Assembly (NCBI RefSeq): GCF_001641285.1
Contig: NZ_CP014841.1
Location: 1,674,001 to 1,738,000, forward strand
From: Dyella thiooxydans
Lineage (GTDB): Bacteria; Pseudomonadota; Gammaproteobacteria; Xanthomonadales; Rhodanobacteraceae
DNA: 64,000 nt
Direction of reading: 5' to 3'
How positions within the stretch are numbered: position 1 is the first letter of the stretch; each line of letters starts with the position of its first letter. The position numbers were made by a program, and so were the translations under genes. Shown piece after piece: positions 39,301 through 46,471 of the stretch. The notes below the pieces were generated by a model. It was not told the DNA's origin, ran no database searches, and saw nothing but the letters and a program-made list of their open reading frames with translations.

Positions 39301-40167
39301 GTCGGTGAACAGGTCCTTCGCGGCCGAGGCCTGCAGCACCACGGTGCCACCGTCGGCCTCGAGGGTTCCGCTGTTGGACACCGCGGCGCGGTCGTCCAGG
39401 CGCTGCTTGAGCGCGCCGGTGACCTCGACCGTGATCAGTCCGTTGCCGTCGAAATCCAGCACCGCACGGTCGGCGCCATCGAGGTTGATGTTGCCGTAGT
39501 TGGCCAGGATCAGGCCATCGTTCGCCACGCTGCCGCCGACCAGGCTCACCGAGCCGCCGCTGGCCGCGGCGATGGTGCCGTGGTTGACCACGCCGGCGCT
39601 GCCGCCGTGTGCGTCGAGGTTGAAATGGTTGGCGAGGAAGTCGCTGGGCGTGAGGTCCAGCGTGCTGGCGACCAGGCCGCCGACGTTCACCTGGGCGCTG
39701 GTGCCGAAGATGATGCCGTGGGTGTTGATCAGGAACACCTGGCCGTTCGAATTGATGCGGCCGAAGATCTGGCTGGGGTTCTGGTCGAGGATGCGGTTCA
39801 GCGCCACCGCGGTGAACGACGGCTGCTTGAACAGCACCGTGGCGTCCTTGCCCACGTTGAAGGTCTGCCAGTCCAGCGCCAGCTTGTTCGACAGCTGGTT
39901 GATCACCGTGGTGCCGCCGCTCTGGGTGATCGAGCCGGTACCGCCCACCACGGTGCCGCCGGTGGGCGAGGTCAACGCGGTGACCGAGACCGTTCCGGCA
40001 TTCGCGCCGGGCGCCACGCTGCCGGCGCGAACGCCTGGCGCCACCAGCACACCGGCGGCCAGTGCCATGGACAGGCAAGTCGGCAGCAGCTTGCGGCGGG
40101 GACGGGTCGCCACCGAGCCGTTGCGGCAGCGTGACGGACGATGCGGATACTCAGTGTGGTTATGCAT
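30364..40167 (-). CDS. Giant two-partner secretion adhesin (TpsA, filamentous haemagglutinin/HMW type)
   Basis: A 3267-residue exoprotein. A long basic leader and hydrophobic core make an extended signal peptide (about 1-48, ending GVRA). The TPS secretion domain follows (about 50-290), with WQTFNVGKDATVLFKQPS, NRILDQNPSQIFGRINSNG and VFLINTHGIIFGTSAQVN (the family's NPNGI appears as NTHGI). The remainder is Gly/Ser/Thr-rich beta-helix repeats, including near-identical blocks at about 1760-1993 and 2250-2483. The only cysteines of the mature protein seem to be a pair eight residues from each other at the extreme C-terminus (ACDPGAEDC), resembling the anchoring loop of HMW1. It begins 12 nt after the tpsB stop. 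Confidence 0.92.
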   Translation of the reverse strand: MHNHTEYPHRPSRCRNGSVATRPRRKLLPTCLSMALAAGVLVAPGVRAGSVAPGANAGTVSVTALTSPTGGTVVGGTGSITQSGGTTVINQLSNKLALDWQTFNVGKDATVLFKQPSFTAVALNRILDQNPSQIFGRINSNGQVFLINTHGIIFGTSAQVNVGGLVASTLDLTPSDFLANHFNLDAHGGSAGVVNHGTIAAASGGSVSLVGGSVANDGLILANYGNINLDGADRAVLDFDGNGLITVEVTGALKQRLDDRAAVSNSGTLEADGGTVVLQASAAKDLFTDAVNNSGVISAGGIRTDGGTVRLVASGGNAINSGSINVSGVHGGTAQVLSDANVGVTGSIDASGVNGGGSIRLGSSAAGGTVAQSVTLGTGTLLNADATIQGRGGSIVVLGQQSTQVDGRMSARGGAQGGDGGFIETSADHVRIAHGTQVDTSAPFGQTGNWLIDPFDFTIDAAGSDGLTGSDVGTLLQSSNLTIHSSDGGSPGTGNINVNDAISWSANTLTLTAANNVNINASMSATGSAGLVLNPATANGGDAAVGTGANIISGSGSLSLAGTGTMTLNGGLVDNGSLNISGLTAGLGMPRLTGSGTVNLGSHTLTLSNAAGTFSGVVSGTGGLTLTGGSQTLSGVNTYTGATSINAATLALSGSGSVAASSGVTANGTLDISGTSSGASIKSLSGNGTVTLGTQGLTLSNAAGTFSGVIGGTGGLTLAGGAQTLSGTNTYTGGTTISGGTLAVSSDGNLGGAGAGLTLDGGTLESTATLVLNRAITLGAGGGTLQTDSGTNVTVGQAVSGSGSFSQTGPGTLTLGANVTTGGSQTYNGAVTLGANVTLSSTGSGDIHFLSTLDGPQQLTVTTGGALMLDGAVGGSQALSGLSTTSGSLSIGSIDVTGNLSLTTTASGIGQSGAFVVGGTSSFDAGANAISLIDSGNDFSGAVSLTGGTTQLSDQTDLILGTLTTGDLTVSSGGALALGSGTVGGKLDATATTSITANGALSGLSDAVFTTPSLSGSGSISGTGAISGLGNTSFNLTGMTTGTLGGITFSGFTAADTTHVSGAAGFDDGNRSSEGMTFALATHVAGTGAISNVTGSFADDALTSSATGIVYAGFGSVAGSGGVVTGVAGNFDLGTKVSASSGLDYSGFNLGTVAGNGGGTITGSGQTYTLDNAIVDKGSSGGIGWTGFGNIDDSTGTVAFGTGGRVSGNITAQTLDYGSYVGAVGFDLSNGAGNTTGIGGSWGGVTSVVGNGGSATITGSGQTYTLDNAVANKGGSGGIGWTGFGNIQDTTGTVVFGTGGNVSGNVTAKTLDYGSYGSAVNFDLSAGVGATTGIGGNWNGVTSVIGSSAGDTIAGSNQTYTLTGANAGNNGTVSWTSFENIADSGTGTLQATGATFNLSGGNSGTVTTLLPGGFSGIGNLDDANGSVVFGTGGGVSGNVTAKTLDYGSYGSVVNFDLSAGSGTTTGIGGSWSGVTSVTGSSAGDTIAGSNQTYTLTGANAGNNGTVSWTSFENIDDTTAGTVAFDAGGSLSGNATVQALDYSGYGSAVNFDLSATSSTTTGIGGSWSGVTSVTGSSAGDTIAGSNQTYTLTGANAGNNGTVSWSSFENIADSGTGTLQAASQSWSLTGHNQGSVTDLSGAFSGIGNLIDTGTGSFLMHSGADGDISGNLDAGSGGSIDYTGYTTPVNVNLSGAGSTGVGGTVSGLASITADSNLAVSGTTAGSLGITNTGTGATTTLGTLSTGTDLTINASGAVLQSGALTVTGTTTVNAGSNTIALGGNGNDFGGTVNLTGGTTQITDQNALTLGTLSIGGLTATSTGTLNLGHGGIGGNLVATSNNGTITEGSGGVQVTGTSNLQAGTGGITLTDGSNHFTGAVTVAGQGVSLVDGGNLTVTSLSSGTNGTVNLTANGSLTLPALGIDTGTANLTLAANGGALVMPGALSGANVTLSGRDGITLGSNLTSAGTVTLTSSGGAISQTSGVLTAGTLTGSSAGATTLGDANLITALGSFSAAGFSLTNAQALTVNGAVSGGSSTTIDTAGNLSLGGNVSGTTTTLSAVGTIDQTAGIVTATTLNLGSAGGASLADNNLVTNLGAVTNTGSGGLSFTNASGLNLAGAIDVGNASGNDVMLTVTGNLTQSGGSVITANQLSGSSTGNTTLGGSNRLTTLGSFAAANLALTNAQALAVNGPLSVPGTLSLTTTAGGLSLATDLSATTVSLSSAATLSLANNIGATTLSLTSGGAISQGVGASLTVTGTTTVNAGSNTIALGGNGNDFGGTVNLTGGTTQITDQNALTLGTLSIGGLTATSAGTLNLGHGGIGGNLVATSNNGTISEGSGGVQVTGTSNLQAGTGGITLTDGSNHFAGAVTAAGQGVSLVDGGNLTVTSLSSGTNGTVNLTANGSLTLPALGIDTGTANLTLAANGGALVMPGALSGANVTLSGRDGITLGSNLTSAGTVTLTSSHGAISQTGGVLTAGTLTGSSAGDTTLGKANHVGTLGTFSAADFTLTNAQALTIGSNLVVGGGTGTIALTTTSGGLTVQHDLNGGAITLDSAGNLSLAGNLVGSSVDLVSGGDIAQSAGVIQAGTLTGQAGGGTTLAKANKIGTLGNFSASNGLSISNAQALTVGGTVNGGSATSLTTTSGSLTTSGSIGGSSIALAGQGGLAIDGAVNAGTGDITLASAAGGISEGSAGVLTAGSLSGTSSGSTVLGGANQVVTLGNFTTGGDFSFRDARTLTVNSPLDVHGGSGNLSLTANGASSDLILGTGLAGGTVTLTAGRNLTSSSGITATTLTGSAGGQAQLGSSNHVASLGDFSAGSLTFGNAGALVVGGQVSTGSGALDLSTTAGNLRLTGAVTGGAVGLTSASALAIDGTVSASTLALEAAGAITQSGGAITASSLTGTSGGSTTLDGANHVGSLGSFSAAGLRFTNAGALDVAGAIDGGSSTRLATTSGDLAINGQVSGTTTTLVSAGAITEGSAGRLVAGTLAGQSGGATTLGGSNSIDTLGSFSADGLSLTNGKALSVGGPVNGGASASLTTTSGDLAVDGQLGATAVWLQSAGAITEGSGGVITAGTLSGQSAGLTTLGTQSQAIGNQIDTLGNFSSTAGFSLTNGKTLTLASVDNSAFTVDAGHAELYLGVTQGDLLEQGKTPLYDGTGTFASAGHMGSGSSPIYVIGDGAQLVAHVGEAPAYFYAVDRQGNILPLTGELSFNVPTSLFFGKAQNGNGRGDAYIDPSVISANYRSFGIVPSGILLPADQQACDPGAEDCGDQ
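32721..34890 (-). repeat. Near-identical 700-bp blocks within the adhesin gene
   Basis: The segment 34191-34890 is repeated at 32721-33420, offset by exactly 1470 bp (490 codons). Runs of over 100 bp are identical; only scattered changes are seen. The reading frame is preserved. Such direct repeats allow length variation by recombination and can confuse short-read assembly. Confidence 0.88.
35341..36147 (-). repeat. Three 123-bp direct repeats within the adhesin gene
   Basis: Copies lie at about 35341-35463, 35626-35748 and 36025-36147. Each encodes a block with AGDTIAGSNQTYTLTGANAG and a NNGTVSW-x-SFENI tail. Spacing is irregular but in frame. Related, more diverged blocks (SGQTYTLDNA type) continue to about 36700. 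Confidence 0.82.
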
Positions 40168-40179
40168 GGTCGTTGCCTG

Positions 40180-42249
40180 TCAGAACGTGAAGCCGAACCG
40201 CGCGTACACGTGGTAGCCCTTCTTGTCCGAGGCCTGCGGCCCGCCGATCGGCACCGCGCCGTCGAGGTGGAACTCGAAGCGGTGGAACCGCGGCAGGCGG
40301 AAGATGAAGCCCGCGCCGACGCCCTTGAAGGTCAGCGCGCTCGAGCTCGCCCGGTCGGCTCCGGCCGGCATGCCGCGGGCGTAGTCGATGAACGCCTCCA
40401 GCTCCAGCAACTCGCGCCAGGGCCGCGCGTAGAACGGCGAGATCTTGTTGCCGAAGCCCGGCGCATCGACGTGGTATTCCAGCGAGGCGTAGTAGCCGCG
40501 GTCGGTCAGGCCATCGGCGATCGGATAGGCGCGCACGCTGTCCGGACCGCCGATCACGAACTGCTCCAGCGGCGCCAGCGCGGCGTTGGTCCACTGCCCC
40601 GCCAGCTTGAAATAGGCGCGCTGCGACTTGGTCAGGAACTGCAGGCGCGTGTAGGAGAAGCGCAGGCTGGTGAAGCTGCTGGCGTGGTTCGGGCTGACCA
40701 GGTCCGGCTCGCGCGAGCGGTCCTTGATCGACTTGCGCAGGCTCACCTGCAGCAGGTCGATGCCGTGCAGGCGCTGGTCGGTGCGGTTCATCGCCCAGCC
40801 CAGCTCGGCCACGTCGAAGCTCTCGTCCGACAGCGGAATGCCGAGGCTGGTCAGGCGCGACTTCTCGCGGATGTAGTGCAGCGTGGCCTGCATCTGCATC
40901 GTGTCGGTATTGACGAACTTCCAGTCGGCGCCGCCGTACTGCGAGGAACTCGGTCCCTTCACGTCCAGCGCGGCGAGCTGGGTGGAATTGAGCTGCAGCT
41001 CGCTGCGGGTGGCACCGATCACGCCGCTGAGGCCCGGCACCACCACCGTCGGCGCGCGGTACACCAGCGAGCCGTAGACGTTGTTGCGCGGATCCATCGC
41101 GTAGTCGACGTTGGCGGCGAAGGTGTCGCCGATGCCCAGCGGGCTGTTCCAGCTGAAGCCCAGCTGGGCGCGGTAGCGGCCGGTGAGATCGGTGCCGTAG
41201 TTGTTCGCGCCGGTGGTGATCGTGTAAGGCCGCTTCGCCTCGTTGGCCACCATCAGCAGGTCGGTCTGGCCGGTCTTCTCGCCGGGCTGGAAGGTCGAAC
41301 TCACCGACACGCCGGGCAGATCGCGGGCGTAGAGCAGCGCCGAATCGACATCGCCCTTGCGCAGCACCTTGCCCTTCAGCGGTTCCACCGACGCAGCGAT
41401 CGCGCTGGCACGGTAGCGCTTGTTGCCCTTGACGATGACACGCCCCAGCGTGCCCTCCAGCACCTGGATGCTGACCACGTGGTCCTGGCCGATGGTCTGC
41501 GCCGGCAGGAACGCGGTGCCGAAGATGAAGCCCGCCTTGCGGTAGGTCTCAGTGAGTGCGTCGGCCACCTGCTGCAGCTGGGTGAAGGCAAGCTGCGCCG
41601 GCTGGCCCGGGCCGCCGCCGAGCTTGCGCAACTGCGCGTCGGCCAGCGCCTGCATCGAGGTCGGGGTGATCCCGGCATCCGGGTGCGAACCCACGCCCTG
41701 CACGCGGAACGCGCTGACCGCCACGGTCTGCGCCGGGGCCTGGTCGCGTTCGCGTACCGGCGGCACCACGTTGTCGGGTGCCATCGGCTTGGGCGCCGGA
41801 GCCGGAACGGGGGCCGCGGCCACGACCGCGGGCGGCATCTGCGCCGGAGTCTGCTGGGCGACCTCGCCGGTCGGGGTGGCTGGCGTGTCCTGCACGGTGA
41901 AGGCCATCACCTGCTCGGCCAGGTAGGCTCGTGCGTCCTTGAAGCCGGCCTTCTGCAACGCCGCCGTGATGGCGTCGGCCGCGGCCTGCCACTGCGCCGG
42001 ACTCAGGCTCGCCGGATGACCGGCGGCCGCCATCGCCTGGCGGTAGCCGGCCTGCACGATCGCCTGCACCGAGGCCGCGTCGCTGCCGGCGGGAATGCCG
42101 CTGACCAGGATCCGCTGCGAGGGGACCGCCACCGGGGCCGGTGAAGCTCCCGGGGCGGACGATGCCGGAGGGGTCGGGTTGTCTTGCGCCCACGCCTGGC
42201 TGCCAGCCAACGCCAGCGCCAGGGCTGCTGCCAGAGAAGCCATCCGCAC
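40180..42249 (-). CDS. Two-partner secretion outer-membrane transporter (TpsB/FhaC type)
   Basis: A 689-residue outer-membrane protein. The start is probably GTG at 42249, since AAGGGG lies 9 nt upstream; ATG at 42243 is the alternative. Both give a signal peptide ending SQAWAQ. An unusually long N-terminal part (about 25-210) with a Pro/Ala linker precedes the POTRA domains (RVQGVGSHPD, VSIQVLEGTLGRVIVKGNKRY). The C-terminal about 350 residues form a 16-strand barrel with the conserved loop motif GGPDSVRAYP (VRGY class) and a final FGFTF. It secretes the adhesin encoded directly downstream. Confidence 0.92.
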   Translation of the reverse strand: MRMASLAAALALALAGSQAWAQDNPTPPASSAPGASPAPVAVPSQRILVSGIPAGSDAASVQAIVQAGYRQAMAAAGHPASLSPAQWQAAADAITAALQKAGFKDARAYLAEQVMAFTVQDTPATPTGEVAQQTPAQMPPAVVAAAPVPAPAPKPMAPDNVVPPVRERDQAPAQTVAVSAFRVQGVGSHPDAGITPTSMQALADAQLRKLGGGPGQPAQLAFTQLQQVADALTETYRKAGFIFGTAFLPAQTIGQDHVVSIQVLEGTLGRVIVKGNKRYRASAIAASVEPLKGKVLRKGDVDSALLYARDLPGVSVSSTFQPGEKTGQTDLLMVANEAKRPYTITTGANNYGTDLTGRYRAQLGFSWNSPLGIGDTFAANVDYAMDPRNNVYGSLVYRAPTVVVPGLSGVIGATRSELQLNSTQLAALDVKGPSSSQYGGADWKFVNTDTMQMQATLHYIREKSRLTSLGIPLSDESFDVAELGWAMNRTDQRLHGIDLLQVSLRKSIKDRSREPDLVSPNHASSFTSLRFSYTRLQFLTKSQRAYFKLAGQWTNAALAPLEQFVIGGPDSVRAYPIADGLTDRGYYASLEYHVDAPGFGNKISPFYARPWRELLELEAFIDYARGMPAGADRASSSALTFKGVGAGFIFRLPRFHRFEFHLDGAVPIGGPQASDKKGYHVYARFGFTF

Positions 42250-42407
42250 GACATCTGTCCCCTTGCAATGAGGCTGCCCGCGACATGGACGGTGGATCCG
42301 CCATGCCCGCAAGCGGAGTGCGCGCGCAGCCCCCGGGAACGGCACCCCTCCTGAGTAATGCGCAACTGCGTCACAAATCTGGTCAGTCGCCGGCGATTCC
42401 TTGCGAC
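42250..42407 (-). promoter_or_regulatory. Probable promoter region of the two-partner secretion operon
   Basis: The 158-nt gap between the end of the T6SS gene run and tpsB is the only long non-coding stretch before tpsB. On the minus strand it holds a TTGTGACGCAG-like AT-richer patch near 42368-42385 that could carry a promoter. No convincing -35/-10 pair or terminator hairpin was found, so read-through from the T6SS genes is also possible. Confidence 0.35.
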
Positions 42408-42752
42408 TCAGCTCCCGCCCAGCTGCACCACCCCGTAGATCAGCAGCAGCGCCAGGGCCAGCCCGGCCACGGCCAGCAGCCAGGTCTGCACCATCCGGCG
42501 CCGGCGGTCGGGAAACAGCGCGCCGGCCATGTCGGCGCTCGGCAGGGCCTGCCGCCGGGCGCCGTCCCCTCGTCCTCCCCCCGGGGCGGGCGGGGCGATC
42601 GCGTTGCGCGCGGTCACGCCATCGCTGTCGTTCAGTCCCTGCAGCAGCGCGCGCCGCCGGGCGCGGTAGTCCTCGCGGCCGAGCCGGCCAAGCCGGTGTG
42701 CCTCGTCCAGTGCCCGCAACCCCACATTGATGCGACGCTCCTGCTCGTTCAT
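42408..42752 (-). CDS. Small tail-anchored membrane protein at the end of the T6SS gene run
   Basis: A 114-residue protein starting with ATG in an ATGA overlap with the stop of the kinase/FGE gene. The N-terminal about 40 residues are charged and helical (RALDEAHRLGRLGREDYRAR, SHOCT-like in style). A Pro/Gly-rich middle follows. The C-terminus is a single membrane span (TWLLAVAGLALALLLIYGVV, about 88-108) with only a few residues outside. I do not recognise the family. Coupled translation with the kinase gene suggests it assists or regulates that membrane kinase. Confidence 0.72.
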   Translation of the reverse strand: MNEQERRINVGLRALDEAHRLGRLGREDYRARRRALLQGLNDSDGVTARNAIAPPAPGGGRGDGARRQALPSADMAGALFPDRRRRMVQTWLLAVAGLALALLLIYGVVQLGGS

Positions 42753-45700
42753 TTGAGCTCCCTCAGCACGCGGAATCCGACGTCGTTCTGGGCGCTGCCG
42801 CTGTCGGCGCGATGCGCATCGACCGTGCAGTCCGACCAGTAGCTGGTGTAGCTGGCCCCGCGCACGCCCACCTGGCCGCCGCTGACCACCCACTCCCACA
42901 CATTGCCGGTGAGGTTCACCAGCCCCCAGGGATTCGGGCTGCGTCCCAGCGGCGAGATCGGCGCGCCGCTGCCGTCGTCGCCGTTGGCGTTGGGCGGCAC
43001 GCAGTTGCTGTCCGGCGACTGCTTCCAGCCGCCGCCCGCCTTCGCCGCATGCAGCCATTCGGCATCGGTGGGCAGGCGGTAGGTGAACCCGCTGCCCTTG
43101 CTCAGCCATGCGGTGTACGACCGAGCCAGCGACAGCGGAATGTTGCTGATCGGCTGGGTCGCGGTCAGCCGGTCGCCCGCCGGCCGTGGCGCGCACTGCC
43201 CGGTGGCACTGCAGAAGCGGTTGAACTCGCTGACGCTGATCTCGGTACGCGACATCGCATACGCCCGCCCGCCGGCCAGGCCGGGAATCACCACCAGCGG
43301 CGGGCCGCGCTTGCCGGCCACTTCATCGGCACAGATCCGGCCCTTGCCGACCAACGCCGGATCGCCGCAGGGATCGTTGCCGGCCGGTGCCGTGCCATTG
43401 CCGGATGTTGCCGATACCGGTTTGCCGCTGGCGGCGACCGGATGCGACGGCGTGGTTGCGCCACCGGGACGCGCGGGGGTGCCGGCAGGTGTCACCGCCG
43501 GGGCACCCGGGGCAGCGGCCGCGGGCGCCGCCACGGTGGCAGGCGCCGCTGGCGCAACGGTCGCCTGACTGGGCTTGAGGCTGTCCAGCAGTGCCGACAG
43601 GTTCCCCTGGGGCAGTTGCCCGCGCAGCTTGAGGTCGGACTCGAGCGCCTTCAGGGCATCGGGATCATCCTTCTGCACGCGCGCCAGTTGCAGACGCAGG
43701 CGCGACAACTCGGCGGAGGACACGCCGCTGGCGCGGGCTTTCATCGCATCGGCCACCAGGTCGTAGCGGGCCTTGGCCTGGCGCAGGTCGTCGCGGTTGC
43801 CCAGCGCCTTGAGTCCGCGCGCCAGGGTGTCCGCGGCCGACTGGAACCGGCCACGTCGCATCGCATCGGTCGCCTGGCCGAGGTAGGCATTGGCCAGCAG
43901 TTGCGGGCCCGTGCCGGCAAGGAAGGGGTTGTCCGGCTGCAGCGTGCGGATGCGCGCCAGGGCTTCCTGCGCCTTGGCCACATCGTTGGCGGCGGCGGCG
44001 CGCTTCATCGATTCGATGCGCGAGGTGACCTCGGCGGCGGCGCTCTCCTGCGCCAGTTGCGCCTGCACCTGCTGCTGCAGCGTATCGATGCGGCTGCGCT
44101 GGGCCAGCAGGGGTGCCGACTTCGGTGCGTAATGCAGACCCAGGTCGATCGCCCGCGAAGCCTGCGGCAGCTGCGACGGATCGTTCTGCGAGGCGACCGC
44201 GGTTGCGATCGCCGTCGCCAGCGCCTCGACCTGCTTCGGCGTCTGCGCATCGTGGGCGGTCGCGAGCGTGCTCATCGCCCGGGCCACCGCCGCCTGCCAA
44301 TCGTTGTCCAGGGTCGGCCGGGCGATCAGCGCGGCCAGTGCCGCGTGCGTCTGTGGAACGCTCTGCGTGGTCGCCGGGGCGGCGCGGGCCAGTGCCGGCG
44401 CGGCCATCTGCGCCAGCTCGTTCGCACGCTGTTTCAGTCGCGCCGAATCCGGGAACACCGCCTGCGCCTGCTTCAGCTGCGCACGGGCCTCGTCCACGTG
44501 GTTCGCCGCCAGCGACTGGCCGATCGCGATGTCGTACTTCAGCTCCAGCTCGGCGTTCTTCAGCAGCCCGCTGGTAGGATCGATGGCGCGGATCGTGGCC
44601 AGGATCTGTACCGCGTTGTCCGGCTGGTCGGCGAAGATCGCGCCGTTCTCGATCGCCTTGCTCAGGCGCGTGTCGAGCTGGTTGAGCAGGTCGTTGCGCT
44701 CCTGCTCGATCGCGCTGCGTTTGAGGTCGAGCTTGGGCGAGAACAGCTTGAGCTGGTCGCGCAGGGCGAACACGTGCTGCGCACCGGCATAGTCGTAACG
44801 CTTCTTGGCCGGATTCCAGTACGCATCGACGCGATCGAGCAGGAAGGTCTGGATCACATCGCTCTGGTCGACCACCACGCGCGTACGCTGGTCGGCACCC
44901 AATGCATCGAGCGCGCCGTAGGCCTGGTCTTCGGTGGTGTAGTGCTGCGGATCGGTCGGCGAGAAGCGCGCCACCACCTCGTTCACCTCGCGCTGCTGCA
45001 GGTAATGGCGCGCGCCCCAGCCGCCGGCGACGAGGATCACCACGCCGATCGCACCGACCACCACGAACGGCCCGGCGCGCTCGCGCAGGCTGATGTCGCG
45101 CAGGCCCTCGACCAGGTCCGCGGCGTTCTTCAGGCGCTTGTCGCTGGTGAAGGCGATCGCATCGCACAGGGTCTGGTACTGGCGCTTGGTCAGGCCCGGC
45201 ACCGGTGGCGGCTTGCGCCCCTCGCGCATCGCCACCTCGGCGCTGACCTTGTCGAACGGGTGCTTGCCGGTGAGCAGCTCGAACGCCACGCAGCCGAGCG
45301 CATAGATGTCGTCGCTGGGCGTGGGCTCCTTGCCCTCGATCATCTCCAGGCTGGCGTAGGCCGGGGTCAGCGCGCCTAGCGTGCCGGCATCGAACACGGT
45401 CTGCTCGCCGGTCGCCTCGCCCAGATGCTTGCCGGCGCGGGCGATGCCGAAGTCGAACACCTTCGGCATGCCGTCGCGGGTGACCATGACGTTGCCCGGC
45501 TTGAAGTCCGAGTGCACCACGCCCGCCGCATGCGCGCGCTTGAGCGCCCAGGCCATGCCCTCGATCAGCGGCCGCGCCCTGGCCAGCGGCATGCCGTTGT
45601 AGGCCTTCTCGCGGATCAGCGTCTTGAGGTCGGAGCCGTCCACATACTCCATCGTCATGAAGACGATGGTGCCGTCCTTGTCGAAGTCGTAGACGCGCAC

Positions 45701-46471
45701 GATGTTGTCGTGCGCCAGCGACTGCGAGCGGCGCGCCTCGCGCTGCAGCGCGATCAGCGAGTCGGGATGGCGACGGAATTCGTCGTTCAGCACCTTCACC
45801 GCGACGTAGGGATCGCGGTCGCGCGCCTCCACCTTGCGTTCGTCCAGCGCCAGAAACACCACACCCATGCCGCCGCGGCCGATCTCCTTCTCCAGGTGGA
45901 AGCGGCCCTTGAGCACGCTGCCGACCGCCGCGTAGTCGCTGCCCTCGACGGACGCCATGCGTTGCCAGCTGTCGGAATTGAAGGTGCTGCTGGTGCCCGT
46001 ACCGGTGGCGCTGCCGGTCACGCTGGTGGCCTGGGCATCACGCGGAACGGGCGTCGAGGCCGGCTTGACCTGGGTCGCCTCGTCGTCCGCATGCGAGGGG
46101 CCCGAGGCCGGCTGCACCACGGTGGCATCGCCGTCGTGCGCGGCCGGCGCCATCGACGTCCCGCCCGGCTGGACCACGGTCGGATCGTCCGCGGCCGGCC
46201 GATGCGAGGACTGGACCACGGTGGCGTCCTCGCCCGTGACCGGCGCCGCCGCCGCCGCCGCGGCATCCTGCAGCGATCGCAGCACCCCCAGCAGCGCCGC
46301 CGCCGTGTCCGGCGTCAACGCACCCTCGGCCGCGAGCCGCTCGACCGTCGCCACCTCCTCGCGATGCACCTCGGCGGGCTGGGCGCCACGCGAGCGCAAT
46401 ACGTCGAGCAGGGTCGACAACTGCAGCTTGTCGGCCTGAAAAGCGGCGATCAGTTCGTTGAGGAAATTCAT
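42749..46471 (-). CDS. ppkA: T6SS threonine kinase fused to a periplasmic formylglycine-enzyme-like domain
   Basis: A 1240-residue inner-membrane protein. The order is: helical N-terminus (1-75); disordered tail with four repeats of a D-A-T-V-V-type motif (Thr 84, 98, 117 and variant 133); kinase domain (about 190-450) with GRGGMG, VAVKVL, catalytic loop HSDFKPGN (non-RD, about 318) and DFGIARAG; one membrane span (about 467-488); a long helical periplasmic region; and a C-terminal SUMF1/FGE-sulfatase-like domain (about 1050-1240, YAMSRTEISVSEFNRFC, RLPTDAEWLHAA, GNVWEWV). In Pseudomonas a separate FGE-like protein, TagR, activates PpkA. Here the two appear joined. It probably phosphorylates T6SS parts to trigger assembly. 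Confidence 0.9.
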   Translation of the reverse strand: MNFLNELIAAFQADKLQLSTLLDVLRSRGAQPAEVHREEVATVERLAAEGALTPDTAAALLGVLRSLQDAAAAAAAPVTGEDATVVQSSHRPAADDPTVVQPGGTSMAPAAHDGDATVVQPASGPSHADDEATQVKPASTPVPRDAQATSVTGSATGTGTSSTFNSDSWQRMASVEGSDYAAVGSVLKGRFHLEKEIGRGGMGVVFLALDERKVEARDRDPYVAVKVLNDEFRRHPDSLIALQREARRSQSLAHDNIVRVYDFDKDGTIVFMTMEYVDGSDLKTLIREKAYNGMPLARARPLIEGMAWALKRAHAAGVVHSDFKPGNVMVTRDGMPKVFDFGIARAGKHLGEATGEQTVFDAGTLGALTPAYASLEMIEGKEPTPSDDIYALGCVAFELLTGKHPFDKVSAEVAMREGRKPPPVPGLTKRQYQTLCDAIAFTSDKRLKNAADLVEGLRDISLRERAGPFVVVGAIGVVILVAGGWGARHYLQQREVNEVVARFSPTDPQHYTTEDQAYGALDALGADQRTRVVVDQSDVIQTFLLDRVDAYWNPAKKRYDYAGAQHVFALRDQLKLFSPKLDLKRSAIEQERNDLLNQLDTRLSKAIENGAIFADQPDNAVQILATIRAIDPTSGLLKNAELELKYDIAIGQSLAANHVDEARAQLKQAQAVFPDSARLKQRANELAQMAAPALARAAPATTQSVPQTHAALAALIARPTLDNDWQAAVARAMSTLATAHDAQTPKQVEALATAIATAVASQNDPSQLPQASRAIDLGLHYAPKSAPLLAQRSRIDTLQQQVQAQLAQESAAAEVTSRIESMKRAAAANDVAKAQEALARIRTLQPDNPFLAGTGPQLLANAYLGQATDAMRRGRFQSAADTLARGLKALGNRDDLRQAKARYDLVADAMKARASGVSSAELSRLRLQLARVQKDDPDALKALESDLKLRGQLPQGNLSALLDSLKPSQATVAPAAPATVAAPAAAAPGAPAVTPAGTPARPGGATTPSHPVAASGKPVSATSGNGTAPAGNDPCGDPALVGKGRICADEVAGKRGPPLVVIPGLAGGRAYAMSRTEISVSEFNRFCSATGQCAPRPAGDRLTATQPISNIPLSLARSYTAWLSKGSGFTYRLPTDAEWLHAAKAGGGWKQSPDSNCVPPNANGDDGSGAPISPLGRSPNPWGLVNLTGNVWEWVVSGGQVGVRGASYTSYWSDCTVDAHRADSGSAQNDVGFRVLRELK

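Noticed and set aside
42749-43400. True formylglycine-generating enzyme
   Set aside because: The domain is fused to a kinase, no sulfatase gene is present, and the C-terminal active-site cysteine pattern of FGE is not evident.
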